Both the position numbers and the translations under genes were made by a program. The notes below the pieces were generated by a model, which was not told the DNA's origin, did not search any database, and saw only the letters and a list, made by a program, of their open reading frames with translations. Shown here one piece after another: positions 7,158-14,563 of a stretch of 22,375 nt of DNA. Position 1 is the first letter of the stretch. The number at the start of each line of letters is the position of its first letter. Location: the IMG/VR virus record IMGVR_UViG_3300032084_001609, positions 1 through 22,375 of that record. The stretch is one strand, 5' to 3'. This DNA is from a virus.

Positions 7158-8247
7158 TTAAAACCTCCAAACTTTCCTTGTCATTAATCTTACTTCCTAA
7201 GTCTGTCTCATCATAATCTGCAAATTCTATGCCATTATTTGAGATAATCCTGTGGTCTTCATTACTTAGGTTATATACAGCAAAAATTCCTTCTTGCTTA
7301 AATGCTCTTACAGAGTCTTCTATTCTAATCCATTTACCATCTTCTAGGACAGCGTGTCCTCCAGTAACTAAATTATTCTTATATTGGTAGATCTCAGTTA
7401 CAAGTGCTTGAAATAACGAGTAAACAATTCCTCCCTCAGCTAATCTGTCACCTAATTTAATATTCTCAATATTCTTAGAAGTACCGTCTTCCATTAAGAT
7501 CTTAGTGCCTTCAATAAAACATCCGCTTGATTTACTTGCTTTAGCAGCCTGTACTTGAGCCAAACGAGCAGCTTCTGCCCCTCTTTCTGTAGCGCCTAAT
7601 CCGGCAAATCCTAAACCAGCTTGTAAAGCGATATCTTTTTCTTTAGCTGCTTGAGATATGTCAAATTGACGTACACCAGTAACTAAATCTGCTTGAGCCT
7701 GGAACCCCTGCATTTGAGCTTCGCGATCTGCGATAATTAGGTCTCTCTCAAGGTTTCCTCTAGCCTGTACGCCTCCTAAGGCTATTTGCCCTAATTGAGC
7801 CCCAGCGGCTTGACCTTTAACACCGGATCTAGCTAATGCTGCCTGAGCGGCTCTAGATTGGGCTTGAGTCCCTGATGTAATAGCCTCTAGACCCTTTTCT
7901 TTTCTGGCTTGCATTTCTTCAGAACTGAATCCTTTAGCTAATTCCGCAGCCTGGGCTTCCATAGCTTGGACAGTAGCGTCTGTTCCTAATCTACCTAAAC
8001 CTTCTCCAACTACAGCTTCTCCAAACTCAGCGCCAGTTACAAGATCTTTCTGTAACGCTGTAGGAGATACCCCTACTTTCTTTTTAATTCTTTCAGAGAC
8101 AGTTTTACCTTCCATAGCGTCTAATTCTTTTTGTTTGGCGACTTTTGCTGCGTCTTGATCTGAGTTCTGTTTTGCAAACTTTTGTTCCACTTTCTTCAGA
8201 TTTTCCTTAAGCTTACTCAGATCTCCTGTTTTACCAAATCCGTTCAT
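7114..8247 (-). CDS. Virion (ejection-type) protein with C-terminal Hint domain
   Basis: This is a 377-residue protein. Residues 1-240 are helical and Ala/Gln/Gly-rich (QAQSRAAQAALARSGVKGQA, AAGAQLGQIALGGVQ), like podovirus internal virion proteins. From C243 a Hint (Hedgehog/intein-type) domain begins: CFIEGTKILMEDGTSKNIEN, then KLGDRL, then LVTGGHAVLEDGKW (block-B-like T295-x-x-H298), then VYNLSNEDHRIISNNGIEFA (H332). A 28-residue tail follows. The C-terminal His-Asn plus nucleophile of splicing inteins is absent, so splicing is not expected. N-terminal thioester cleavage at C243, as in Hedgehog-type Hint proteins, is possible. Start: ATG with AGGAG upstream. The last 44 bases overlap the GNAT-like gene. 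Confidence 0.8.
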   Translation of the reverse strand: MNGFGKTGDLSKLKENLKKVEQKFAKQNSDQDAAKVAKQKELDAMEGKTVSERIKKKVGVSPTALQKDLVTGAEFGEAVVGEGLGRLGTDATVQAMEAQAAELAKGFSSEEMQARKEKGLEAITSGTQAQSRAAQAALARSGVKGQAAGAQLGQIALGGVQARGNLERDLIIADREAQMQGFQAQADLVTGVRQFDISQAAKEKDIALQAGLGFAGLGATERGAEAARLAQVQAAKASKSSGCFIEGTKILMEDGTSKNIENIKLGDRLAEGGIVYSLFQALVTEIYQYKNNLVTGGHAVLEDGKWIRIEDSVRAFKQEGIFAVYNLSNEDHRIISNNGIEFADYDETDLGSKINDKESLEVLNGEIKKVLGSGRRV

Positions 8248-8255
8248 TCTATCTC

Positions 8256-8558
8256 CTATTTTAGAAAAATTATTTTTATTGTTACTTCACTTGCTCCATT
8301 ATTATACAAATAAAGGAAATTACTTGTCCACTCTGTTGAACCTTTTGTTATCAGTCCATTCCCCTCTTGAGATACTATTATATATCTTGTAGGGATTGTA
8401 TTCAAGGAATTACGGACCCTTACCTCTGTAGTAGCAGGGATAACAACCGTTTCTTCAAAACTTACAAAATTATCTGCAAATCCAAGGTCTCTTAGCCCGA
8501 CAGCTAATTGTCTGGTAAGGTTTACTATGTCTTTGATTCTCTCTAAATTAAATTTTAT
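8256..8558 (-). CDS. Small tail-associated protein, apparent ATA start
   Basis: This 101-codon frame fills an otherwise empty 300-base gap and has no ATG, GTG or TTG before about residue 52. Read from ATA it gives 100 residues, MKFNLERIKDIVNLTRQLAV, and later SFEETVVIPATTEVRVRN, RYIIVSQEGNGLITKG, TEWTSNFLYLYNNGASEVT. The helical start followed by beta strands ending in an aromatic-rich W-T-x-x-x-L-Y-L-x-N motif resembles small beta proteins seen beside phage tail genes. AAGGAG (8565-8570) lies 6 nt before the ATA. The frame continues that of the upstream nozzle-like gene and is separated from it only by TAA and GAT, so readthrough is a second possibility. Its TAG lies 9 bases before the next gene's start. 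Confidence 0.72.
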   Translation of the reverse strand: MKFNLERIKDIVNLTRQLAVGLRDLGFADNFVSFEETVVIPATTEVRVRNSLNTIPTRYIIVSQEGNGLITKGSTEWTSNFLYLYNNGASEVTIKIIFLK

Positions 8559-8561
8559 ATC

Positions 8562-11021
8562 TTACTCCTTTATTTGTAAATCATAAGGTGTTGATATTTC
8601 ATACTCATAACCTGATATAAGTACGTTTTCATGTACGTTACTGTTAGTAAATACGGTTCTTAAAGACTTAGCTTTCTGGCTGTTTAATTTACTGGCTATT
8701 TGCTCTAATCTAGATTCACCCCAGTTAAATTGTCCCCATGGGGTTAGACCCCATCCTAGTATTCCTCCAGAAAAATCCATAGTAAGAGAGGACACTGTAA
8801 CTGGTTTATAATCATGTTGAGTAACAATGTTTAAATCAAATTTATCAGTCTCAAAATCGTTAATTGTACCGTCTAAAGAATGTACCTTTATCCTCAAAAA
8901 CTTCTTAAATACAGACGGCTCTTGTAAAGCTTCCCAGTGCGTTTTGTAAGAAAAGCTTATTGCAGCTTCATGGTCTGCATAATCATCCTTAGTTCCTGTA
9001 TCTAATACTTTATATGTGTATTGCTTTGATAAAGAATCACTGGAGTCTTTTCTGAAACCTTGTGTATAAAGATTTCCGTTATACTCAGCCATTCCTCCAG
9101 TCATATTTATAGTGTTCCACTCATACCAAGCTTGGCGATATAAATCATACACCATGATAAAAGAATTTGTTTCATCCATATATAAATCATTGCTTCCGTC
9201 CTCTAGTAGTACTGGAAATTGTAGTAGATATAAATCTTTTTCAATCCAGTAATGAGCTACGGCTCTTTTCTCTGTATAAGATTCTTCAAATTTTGGATCA
9301 ATCATTTCACTTTGTTTAACTGTACCGCTTCGATCCACAGAGTAGATACCTTGTTTACCTAGGAACCATAATCGCCCCTCAAGTTCTTTAATGGTAGCGT
9401 GTGCTACACATCCTACACCATCGTCTGCCATACCGTCTACCTGGAAAGTATCGGTCCCTAAATCACCTGTACAAGTAATTACAGATCGGGGTTTAAATAT
9501 AAATAAAGTGTTATCTAAAGATTTAATACCACTATTACCTCCACCTAATCTGGCTTCAGTAACGAATGACTGATCTACAGGAAAACTTTCTCCGTCAAAA
9601 TCACTATAATAAACAGTGTTTAGATTTTCTCTATTTCCTGTCATAACTAATTGCCCTCTCCATACATCAATATATCTACATGAAGGTGGTGGACCCGGTA
9701 TTTTTACAGCATCTATCTTATCTATTACTAAACTAGAGTCAGCATTAGTAGACGTATAAGCAGTGGTAGAATTGGTAGTATCGTTAACAAATTCTTTTTC
9801 AAGATAAAATAAAGTTCCATCTGCTTTAGTTCTCCAAAGGCTAATTTTTATAGGGCATAGTGTATCGTTATCTGTAACATCAACAGCATCACCGCTTATG
9901 GTTATAGTAGTAGTTGTTATACCTGTTACTTCTCGTTTAACTATTTCTCCAGAGACACCATCATCAATATAGACTTGATCTCCCGTTTTAAGGTCGTGTC
10001 CAGAATCAACTGTAATAGTTGTTACTCCAGCCTGGTTTCCATTAACCACTGCTGTTGCAGTATTATAACCAGAAGATGCTGTAAGGTTTGTTACAGTCAC
10101 TACTCTTGAATCAGATCCGGCTGCTGTATGTGTAGTTTCATCAGAATCTTTACTTGTTAATATATTCTCTTTAGCGTCAGTATGTTCGAATGTGTATTTC
10201 CACTTATATACACCAGCAGAAAGCGATCCTGCCCCTCCTCCAGAATCTGTTGGGGTTGTTGGTTGAGGTAAACCGGCTTTATAAACCCTACTACCGTCAT
10301 ACTTATGTAAATCATCATATCCGTTTGCTATATATAAAACGTCAAGCATTTGGGCAAAACTAGCTATTTCAAAGTCAGAGTTGTTTTTAATAGCCCAGTG
10401 AGAACTAAACGGTGTAGTGTATGTTCCTGGTTTATCCACAGTTTCTAATGTGAAGTATGTGTGAGAAGTACCTCCACTAGATACAGTCTTTGCGCGTGCA
10501 ATAGTGGCGTATGCGGCTGGTGTTGCTCCTGCATCTGATATAGTCATTGAAAAATCTGTAACAGCATCTACATTTGTTTTTAAGTTAGCTATTGTTACAG
10601 GAGTTCCTTCTTCCCCTGTACCTAAATCAAGGGCTAGTACATTTACATTATCATCATATAAATCAAACTTAAATTTAGAGTCAGTATCATCTAGATATAA
10701 ATCAAAATAAGCTGTATCAGAACCAGCGTATGTTATGGTAAATGTTTGTTCTGTATGTTTATGTAAATCATCATCTGCACATAATAATTCTTCTGTAATG
10801 GTTCCTGTACCTAGAGCAACATTATTAAACTTAACAAGTCCTGCTGATCCTTTACCTATTTCAGAATTTATTTGTACACCGTTTCTTTTTGATAAAGCTC
10901 CAGTTTGTCTAAATATAATATTTTTAGCTTCAGTAGCTGCATTATTACTTCTTAATAAATCAGAAACCCTAAGATCTAATCCTAAGATGTTTCTATAGTA
11001 TTTACTTATTTGATAAGCCAT
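8562..11021 (-). CDS. Large tail (nozzle-like) structural protein
   Basis: This 819-residue beta-rich protein starts MAYQISKYYRNILGLDLRVS, with NNAATEAKNIIFRQTGALSK soon after. That N-terminus is common in podovirus tail nozzle/stabilisation proteins. Blade-like repeats follow: LDVLYIANGYDDLHKYDG, VWRGQLVMTGNRENLNTVYY, LDNTLFIFKPRSVITCTG and LEGRLWFLGKQGIYSVDRSG. A Thr/Ser-rich insertion at about 290-400 carries a TTITVDSGHDLKTGDQVYID element like other adhesin-type modules. It lies directly downstream of the adaptor-like gene, as nozzle genes do in P22/T7-type tails. The assignment is from blade pattern and position; exact homology is not proven. The start has AAGGAA upstream. The 3' end contains the SD for the ATA-start gene. 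Confidence 0.72.
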   Translation of the reverse strand: MAYQISKYYRNILGLDLRVSDLLRSNNAATEAKNIIFRQTGALSKRNGVQINSEIGKGSAGLVKFNNVALGTGTITEELLCADDDLHKHTEQTFTITYAGSDTAYFDLYLDDTDSKFKFDLYDDNVNVLALDLGTGEEGTPVTIANLKTNVDAVTDFSMTISDAGATPAAYATIARAKTVSSGGTSHTYFTLETVDKPGTYTTPFSSHWAIKNNSDFEIASFAQMLDVLYIANGYDDLHKYDGSRVYKAGLPQPTTPTDSGGGAGSLSAGVYKWKYTFEHTDAKENILTSKDSDETTHTAAGSDSRVVTVTNLTASSGYNTATAVVNGNQAGVTTITVDSGHDLKTGDQVYIDDGVSGEIVKREVTGITTTTITISGDAVDVTDNDTLCPIKISLWRTKADGTLFYLEKEFVNDTTNSTTAYTSTNADSSLVIDKIDAVKIPGPPPSCRYIDVWRGQLVMTGNRENLNTVYYSDFDGESFPVDQSFVTEARLGGGNSGIKSLDNTLFIFKPRSVITCTGDLGTDTFQVDGMADDGVGCVAHATIKELEGRLWFLGKQGIYSVDRSGTVKQSEMIDPKFEESYTEKRAVAHYWIEKDLYLLQFPVLLEDGSNDLYMDETNSFIMVYDLYRQAWYEWNTINMTGGMAEYNGNLYTQGFRKDSSDSLSKQYTYKVLDTGTKDDYADHEAAISFSYKTHWEALQEPSVFKKFLRIKVHSLDGTINDFETDKFDLNIVTQHDYKPVTVSSLTMDFSGGILGWGLTPWGQFNWGESRLEQIASKLNSQKAKSLRTVFTNSNVHENVLISGYEYEISTPYDLQIKE
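8565..8570 (-). promoter_or_regulatory. Ribosome site deciding the ATA start at 8558
   Basis: AAGGAG on the - strand encodes the last Lys-Glu of the upstream tail protein. It lies immediately before that gene's TAA and 6 nt before ATA at 8558. No conventional start codon follows at a useful distance, so this SD points to ATA initiation for the 100-aa frame. Confidence 0.55.
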
Positions 11022-11030
11022 TTATATTCC

Positions 11031-11993
11031 TTATGACCATGCGTCATCGTCAGAGATAATATCAGGTATTTCGTATATATCATCCATAACATCAGCATAT
11101 GCTGCTAAGATATCTTGTTCCATAGCCAATAATATATTTTGTTGAGTAGCTAAGTCAGTTACGTTACTATCTCTTTGTAATATCTTTAAAGTAGCGTATG
11201 CTATTAAATATCTCTCCACTAGGTCGTCTAATTGAACGTGAGTTGTACTATAATTACCAGCTACAACGTAGTTTCCTACAGAAATAGTTTCTCCAGACTG
11301 GTATGTAAAATTAGAGTCTACAGTAACCTCTCCGGTAGAAGAGTTTATAGCAGTATACTTTATATTAGACATTTTTACATTTCCTTCCTCATCTACGATA
11401 GAAAGTCTTGTAAACTTATCTAACTGAGTACTATCTACAGTATCTGTACTAACATTCATAGTAAGGGTTGTAATAGTGCTTGTAGCAGAATCTAGAGTTA
11501 CTGCTGAAATGGACCCCCTTCTTAAATCTAGTTTAGGAAGTTTTCTAGTATAAGTAATTCTTAATTTACCAGTGCTAGAAGTCGGGATTGGTGTTAACAT
11601 TATTTGACCTGATCTTCTAATGTACTTTCTTGGGTATCCTAATCCGGCTCTTGCGCTGGGACCCGGGCTTCTTTCGTATAATGCACCAGGACGTAAAGGA
11701 TAGTAATAGCTTGTACCAGCGGATTGTGCTGTATATTCTACTTGAGTAACTTTATTTCCAATAAAAGCATTATTCGGTAAAGAATATGATTCCTGGTTTC
11801 CTACAATATCTGTAGTATATTCTTCTAAAAATACAGACGGATGCTGTTGTACAATTAGGTTTTGTATTCTAAATTGAGCGTCATTAAGAAATCTTAAGAA
11901 CTCGGAATCTGGAATACCTATTGTATCAGAGAAATCCGTGTTTTCCGTACTCTGTCTTACATCGTCTATTAAATAACTTACGTATCTTGACAT
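11031..11993 (-). CDS. Head-tail adaptor / tail tube A-like protein
   Basis: This 320-residue protein begins MSRYVSYLIDDVRQSTENTD, then IPDSEFLRFLNDAQFRIQNL. This helical pattern is typical of podovirus adaptor (gp4/T7 gp11-like) proteins in which helices seat under the portal. Further typical signs are SYSLPNNAFIGNKVTQVEY, KYIRRSGQIMLTPIP, LRITYTRKLPKLDL and a C-terminal helical part with RYLIAYATLKILQRD and an acidic end. It is followed by the nozzle-like gene, matching the usual gene pair. Recognition is by layout and characteristic segments. ATG start; the next gene lies 9 bases downstream. Confidence 0.75.
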   Translation of the reverse strand: MSRYVSYLIDDVRQSTENTDFSDTIGIPDSEFLRFLNDAQFRIQNLIVQQHPSVFLEEYTTDIVGNQESYSLPNNAFIGNKVTQVEYTAQSAGTSYYYPLRPGALYERSPGPSARAGLGYPRKYIRRSGQIMLTPIPTSSTGKLRITYTRKLPKLDLRRGSISAVTLDSATSTITTLTMNVSTDTVDSTQLDKFTRLSIVDEEGNVKMSNIKYTAINSSTGEVTVDSNFTYQSGETISVGNYVVAGNYSTTHVQLDDLVERYLIAYATLKILQRDSNVTDLATQQNILLAMEQDILAAYADVMDDIYEIPDIISDDDAWS

Positions 11994-12001
11994 ATTTTTC
12001 C

Positions 12002-12439
12002 TTATCTAATTTTCATTCTGCTACCCATACCAGCTAGTACGTTAGCAATTTGTTGACCTTCTTGCTGCTTGATCTCTCCAATGGCTTTGAGTTTTTGGGC
12101 TTCGATCTGTCTATTCTTGGCTTTTCTAGCTGCTGACGCAGACGCAGATCCCATTACAGCCCCTGCTACGGCTCCTATTGCGGCTCCATATGGTCCAAAT
12201 GCTGCTCCGGCTGAGGCTCCTTGAACTGCTCCAGACATCATTCCGGAACCTTCATCAGTATTTCCTCCGCCTTGATCTCCACCACCTTCTCCAGAAGACA
12301 TCATCTTTTGTGCAACACCTGCTGCTTGAATATACTTATCTGTATTTCCACCACTTTTAGCTTGTTTCTTTTGTTTTTGCTCAGCTTCATATTGCCCTTG
12401 AGCCTGTCTTAACGATTCTAAACTAAATTTGTTACTCAT
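12002..12439 (-). CDS. Gly/Ala-rich small virion protein with glycine-zipper segment
   Basis: This 145-residue protein starts with Gln/Lys-rich helix (LRQAQGQYEAEQKQKKQAK). A Gly/Asp/Ser linker follows (SGEGGGDQGGGNTDEGSG), then a glycine-zipper-like hydrophobic stretch at about 70-100 (GASAGAAFGPYGAAIGAVAG), and a basic helix ending GMGSRMKIR. This arrangement is frequent in small phage virion proteins that interact with membranes, including T7 gp14-type ejection proteins. The function is inferred. The SD AAAGGAA precedes the ATG. The gene sits between the repeat fibre and the adaptor. Confidence 0.6.
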   Translation of the reverse strand: MSNKFSLESLRQAQGQYEAEQKQKKQAKSGGNTDKYIQAAGVAQKMMSSGEGGGDQGGGNTDEGSGMMSGAVQGASAGAAFGPYGAAIGAVAGAVMGSASASAARKAKNRQIEAQKLKAIGEIKQQEGQQIANVLAGMGSRMKIR

Positions 12440-12442
12440 TTA

Positions 12443-13660
12443 TTATTCCTTTATTACCACGTAAGTCATTGATCCTGAAAATCCAGTTGAAGTTGTAGCG
12501 TATTGTAATGCTCCTGCAGATACAGTGAAAGTAACTCCTACATCTATACCATTATAGATTTCACTTGGGATTGTGTCTACGTCACTAAATTTAATTACAC
12601 CAGATTGAACATCTCCGTTTCTTACTACTCTATAATGTACAGAGCAAGATTCGTTTGCACTTAAAGTAACAATTCCAGCCGAAGTAGCTGTCTGGTTATC
12701 GTTTAAAGTAACCGCACTATCTAAAGTATCGATTAAGCTTGTAGATGTTGATTCAATACTGGCTGACGCTATATTAGCTCCTAACTCAATTTTATCAGAG
12801 GCGTTAATCTTGATAGTATCAATATATGCTGAATCAGCGGCATTTCTATGTCTTAATGCAACATTATTTGAAATATCGGCTCCGGTTAACTCGGCTCCTA
12901 GGACAATCTTATCACTAACATTAACTTTAATTGTATCTATATAAGCCGAATCTGCGTTATTACGGTGTCTTAAAGCAACATCGTTACTAATGTCTGCCCC
13001 AGTAAGTTCGGCACCTAATACAATTTTATCACTGGTATTAACTTTAATTGTATCTATATATGCACTATCTGCGTTATTTCTGTGCTGTAAAGCAACGTTG
13101 TTTATAATAGCTGCATTTGCTAAATCAGCCCCTACAGCAATCTTATCTGAAGTATTTACTTTTAATAAATTTATGTAAGCAGAGTCTGCGTTATTGCGAC
13201 CAGTTAGATATGTATCATTAATAATTGCTAGATTAGCAAGATCTGCTCCTAGTGCTATTTTGTCACTAGTGTTTAGATTAATTGTACTTACATAAGCTGA
13301 ATCAGCAAAGTTTCTATGTTGTAAAGCGATATTATTGCTTAATTTAACAACTGCGCTAATTTCTGGATTTACAACCAGTTTATCCGCAGTATCTATTTTA
13401 ATCATACTAATGTCAGCACTATTAGCCGCGTTTCTGGCTCTTAAATATTCATCGTTGTCTAAACGAATTTTTGCACCAGTAATAGCGTCTGCTGAGATTG
13501 ATCCTGTACCTAATTGAGTCCCATTTCCTGAGCCTGAGTGATCGTGTTCTGCGATTTTAACAAAAGTGTCAGTCCGCATTGTATCGCCCCAGTCGGTAGA
13601 TCCAATTGTAGGCACTTTGATCTGGAGTTGGCTAGTATTTCCGAGTAAAATGAAGGGCAT
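12443..13660 (-). CDS. Tail fibre with six 39-residue repeats
   Basis: This is a 405-residue protein. N-terminal residues 1-60 include TVPTIG-like beta segments and a histidine motif, AEHDHSGSGNGTQLGTGSI, typical of trimeric phage fibres. Residues about 62-296 are six tandem repeats of about 39 residues, each with a core like VALRHRNNADSAYIDTIKVN followed by x-S-D-K-I-x-L-G-A-x. The C-terminal ~105 residues (VTLSANESCSVHYRVVRNGD, GALQYATTSTGFSGSMTYVV) form a distinct beta domain that may bind receptor. ATG start; the SD AAGGAG is encoded within the last codons of the GIY-YIG gene, whose TAG abuts it. A receptor-binding fibre is inferred from repeats and layout. Confidence 0.78.
   Translation of the reverse strand: MPFILLGNTSQLQIKVPTIGSTDWGDTMRTDTFVKIAEHDHSGSGNGTQLGTGSISADAITGAKIRLDNDEYLRARNAANSADISMIKIDTADKLVVNPEISAVVKLSNNIALQHRNFADSAYVSTINLNTSDKIALGADLANLAIINDTYLTGRNNADSAYINLLKVNTSDKIAVGADLANAAIINNVALQHRNNADSAYIDTIKVNTSDKIVLGAELTGADISNDVALRHRNNADSAYIDTIKVNVSDKIVLGAELTGADISNNVALRHRNAADSAYIDTIKINASDKIELGANIASASIESTSTSLIDTLDSAVTLNDNQTATSAGIVTLSANESCSVHYRVVRNGDVQSGVIKFSDVDTIPSEIYNGIDVGVTFTVSAGALQYATTSTGFSGSMTYVVIKE
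12773..13477 (-). repeat. Six tandem ~117-bp coding repeats in the fibre gene
   Basis: The six copies encode 38-40 residues each. The most conserved part is R-N-x-A-D-S-A-Y-I-x-x-I-K-V-N-x-S-D-K-I. Copies 4 and 5 are nearly identical in protein and close in DNA. The outer copies diverge (first copy LRARNAANSADISMIKID), a gradient that suggests internal amplification by recombination. This is an in-frame fibre shaft array and not a CRISPR. Confidence 0.8.
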
Positions 13661-14182
13661 CTACTTCTCCTTTATATATGAAAATGTTTTTCCTTTAAAA
13701 GATTTACACTTTCCTTTTAATAGTTTACTTAAATGGGCGTTATCCCCTTTATAAAAATTAGCTGCATCTTTTACACTTCTAAAACATATTTGATCTTCTA
13801 TGCAAAGAACAGGTTTTCTAATTTTTCTCATTCTATTTTCTGTATGCTCTGGCTTTTCTTTCTTACCTAAACGGCTTAGTCTTATTTTTTCAATGGATTT
13901 CTTAGTAAGCCTAATTTGACCTCCTTCCATTAAATTATATCCGTTTGGGTACATTGTATTATAACTCTTTATTAACTGTTTTTCAGCTTTATTTAAGTAT
14001 TCTGTATCGAAAGAATTAAAAAGAATTTCTACTTTAAAATTTTCTTCTCCGTATTTTCTATAAGCGTTTCCAATAGCAAAAGGACCTATTTTATGTCTAT
14101 CTATTCTCCTAGATACATTTTGTATAGTTTGTCCTATATATTTTTTACCGTTTAATGTGTTTGTTATACAGTATATAACCAA
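13661..14182 (-). CDS. GIY-YIG homing-type endonuclease, TTG start
   Basis: This is a 173-residue protein. The catalytic GIY-YIG signature appears as VIY (2-4) and KYIGQT (14-19), with a conserved Arg in RRIDRH and the later Glu in LNKAEKQLIKSY. A linker rich in basic residues follows. The C-terminus (about 118-170) is a DNA-binding IENR1/NUMOD-like module: KPVLCIEDQICFRSVKDAAN, then HLSKLLKGKCKSFKGKTF. The TTG at 14182 is the only start near the AGGAG upstream that keeps the VIY strand intact. It lies between a 58-aa gene and the fibre gene, and its last codons provide the fibre's SD. It is a probable selfish insertion; mobility is inferred. Confidence 0.9.
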   Translation of the reverse strand: MVIYCITNTLNGKKYIGQTIQNVSRRIDRHKIGPFAIGNAYRKYGEENFKVEILFNSFDTEYLNKAEKQLIKSYNTMYPNGYNLMEGGQIRLTKKSIEKIRLSRLGKKEKPEHTENRMRKIRKPVLCIEDQICFRSVKDAANFYKGDNAHLSKLLKGKCKSFKGKTFSYIKEK

Positions 14183-14192
14183 TTTATATCTC

Positions 14193-14369
14193 CTATTTAG
14201 TTTCTGAATATCTTGAAACGCCTTGTGCTTTTTTAGCGGCTTCTCTGGCTTTTCTTCTTCTTTCTCGGGCTGCTCTAGATTGATCTTGTCCTGACTTCTT
14301 CTTAGCTGCTCCGCCTCTAGCTAAAATAAAGAAATCCCTTCCTAAGCTCTTTGGTGATCTATCGCTCAT
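14193..14369 (-). CDS. 58-aa Lys/Arg/Ala-rich protein
   Basis: This short frame (MSDRSPKSLGRDFFILARGG, then AAKKKSGQDQSRAARERRRK, AREAAKKAQGVSRYSETK) is strongly basic and predicted helical in its second half. It overlaps the end of the 67-aa gene by 11 bases. An SD (GGAGAAAAA) lies upstream of its ATG, and the AGGAG after its stop serves the GIY-YIG gene. No family is recognised. Its composition suggests nucleic-acid binding or a role in fibre assembly, but neither is shown. Confidence 0.6.
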   Translation of the reverse strand: MSDRSPKSLGRDFFILARGGAAKKKSGQDQSRAARERRRKAREAAKKAQGVSRYSETK

Positions 14370-14562
14370 TTTTTCTCCTATTAAAATAATTTATGTAAAG
14401 GTTTCTTCTTTTCATTAAAGCCTTTTCTTCGTCAGAACCTTCTTTAGTTTCTTCTATCTGCTTACCTAACTTAAGAATTCTATCAGAAGCTTGATCTAAG
14501 TCTTTTTCCATTTTCTTTCTAGCAGCGGCTCTAGCTTTTTTTCTTTTTTCTAAAATACTCAT
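14359..14562 (-). CDS. 67-aa Lys/Arg/Glu-rich coiled-coil protein
   Basis: This small protein starts MSILEKRKKARAAARKKMEK and continues with heptad-like helix (LDQASDRILKLGKQIEETKE), ending NYFNRRKNER. It is almost entirely helical and highly charged. The SD AGAGGA precedes the ATG. It follows the C1q-like fibre gene after one base and overlaps the 58-aa gene. The basic blocks of the two adjacent miniproteins (KKARAAARKK and RRRKAREAAKK) resemble each other, which may reflect common origin or just composition. Function unknown. Confidence 0.65.
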   Translation of the reverse strand: MSILEKRKKARAAARKKMEKDLDQASDRILKLGKQIEETKEGSDEEKALMKRRNLYINYFNRRKNER

Positions 14563-14563
14563 T

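Noticed and set aside
7201-7521. A true splicing intein
   Set aside because: The C-terminal His-Asn and the following Cys/Ser/Thr are missing, and only about 28 residues follow the domain, so there is no recognisable C-extein.
12773-13477. CRISPR-like array
   Set aside because: The repeats are about 117 bp, contiguous, in frame and diverged at protein level; there are no spacers.
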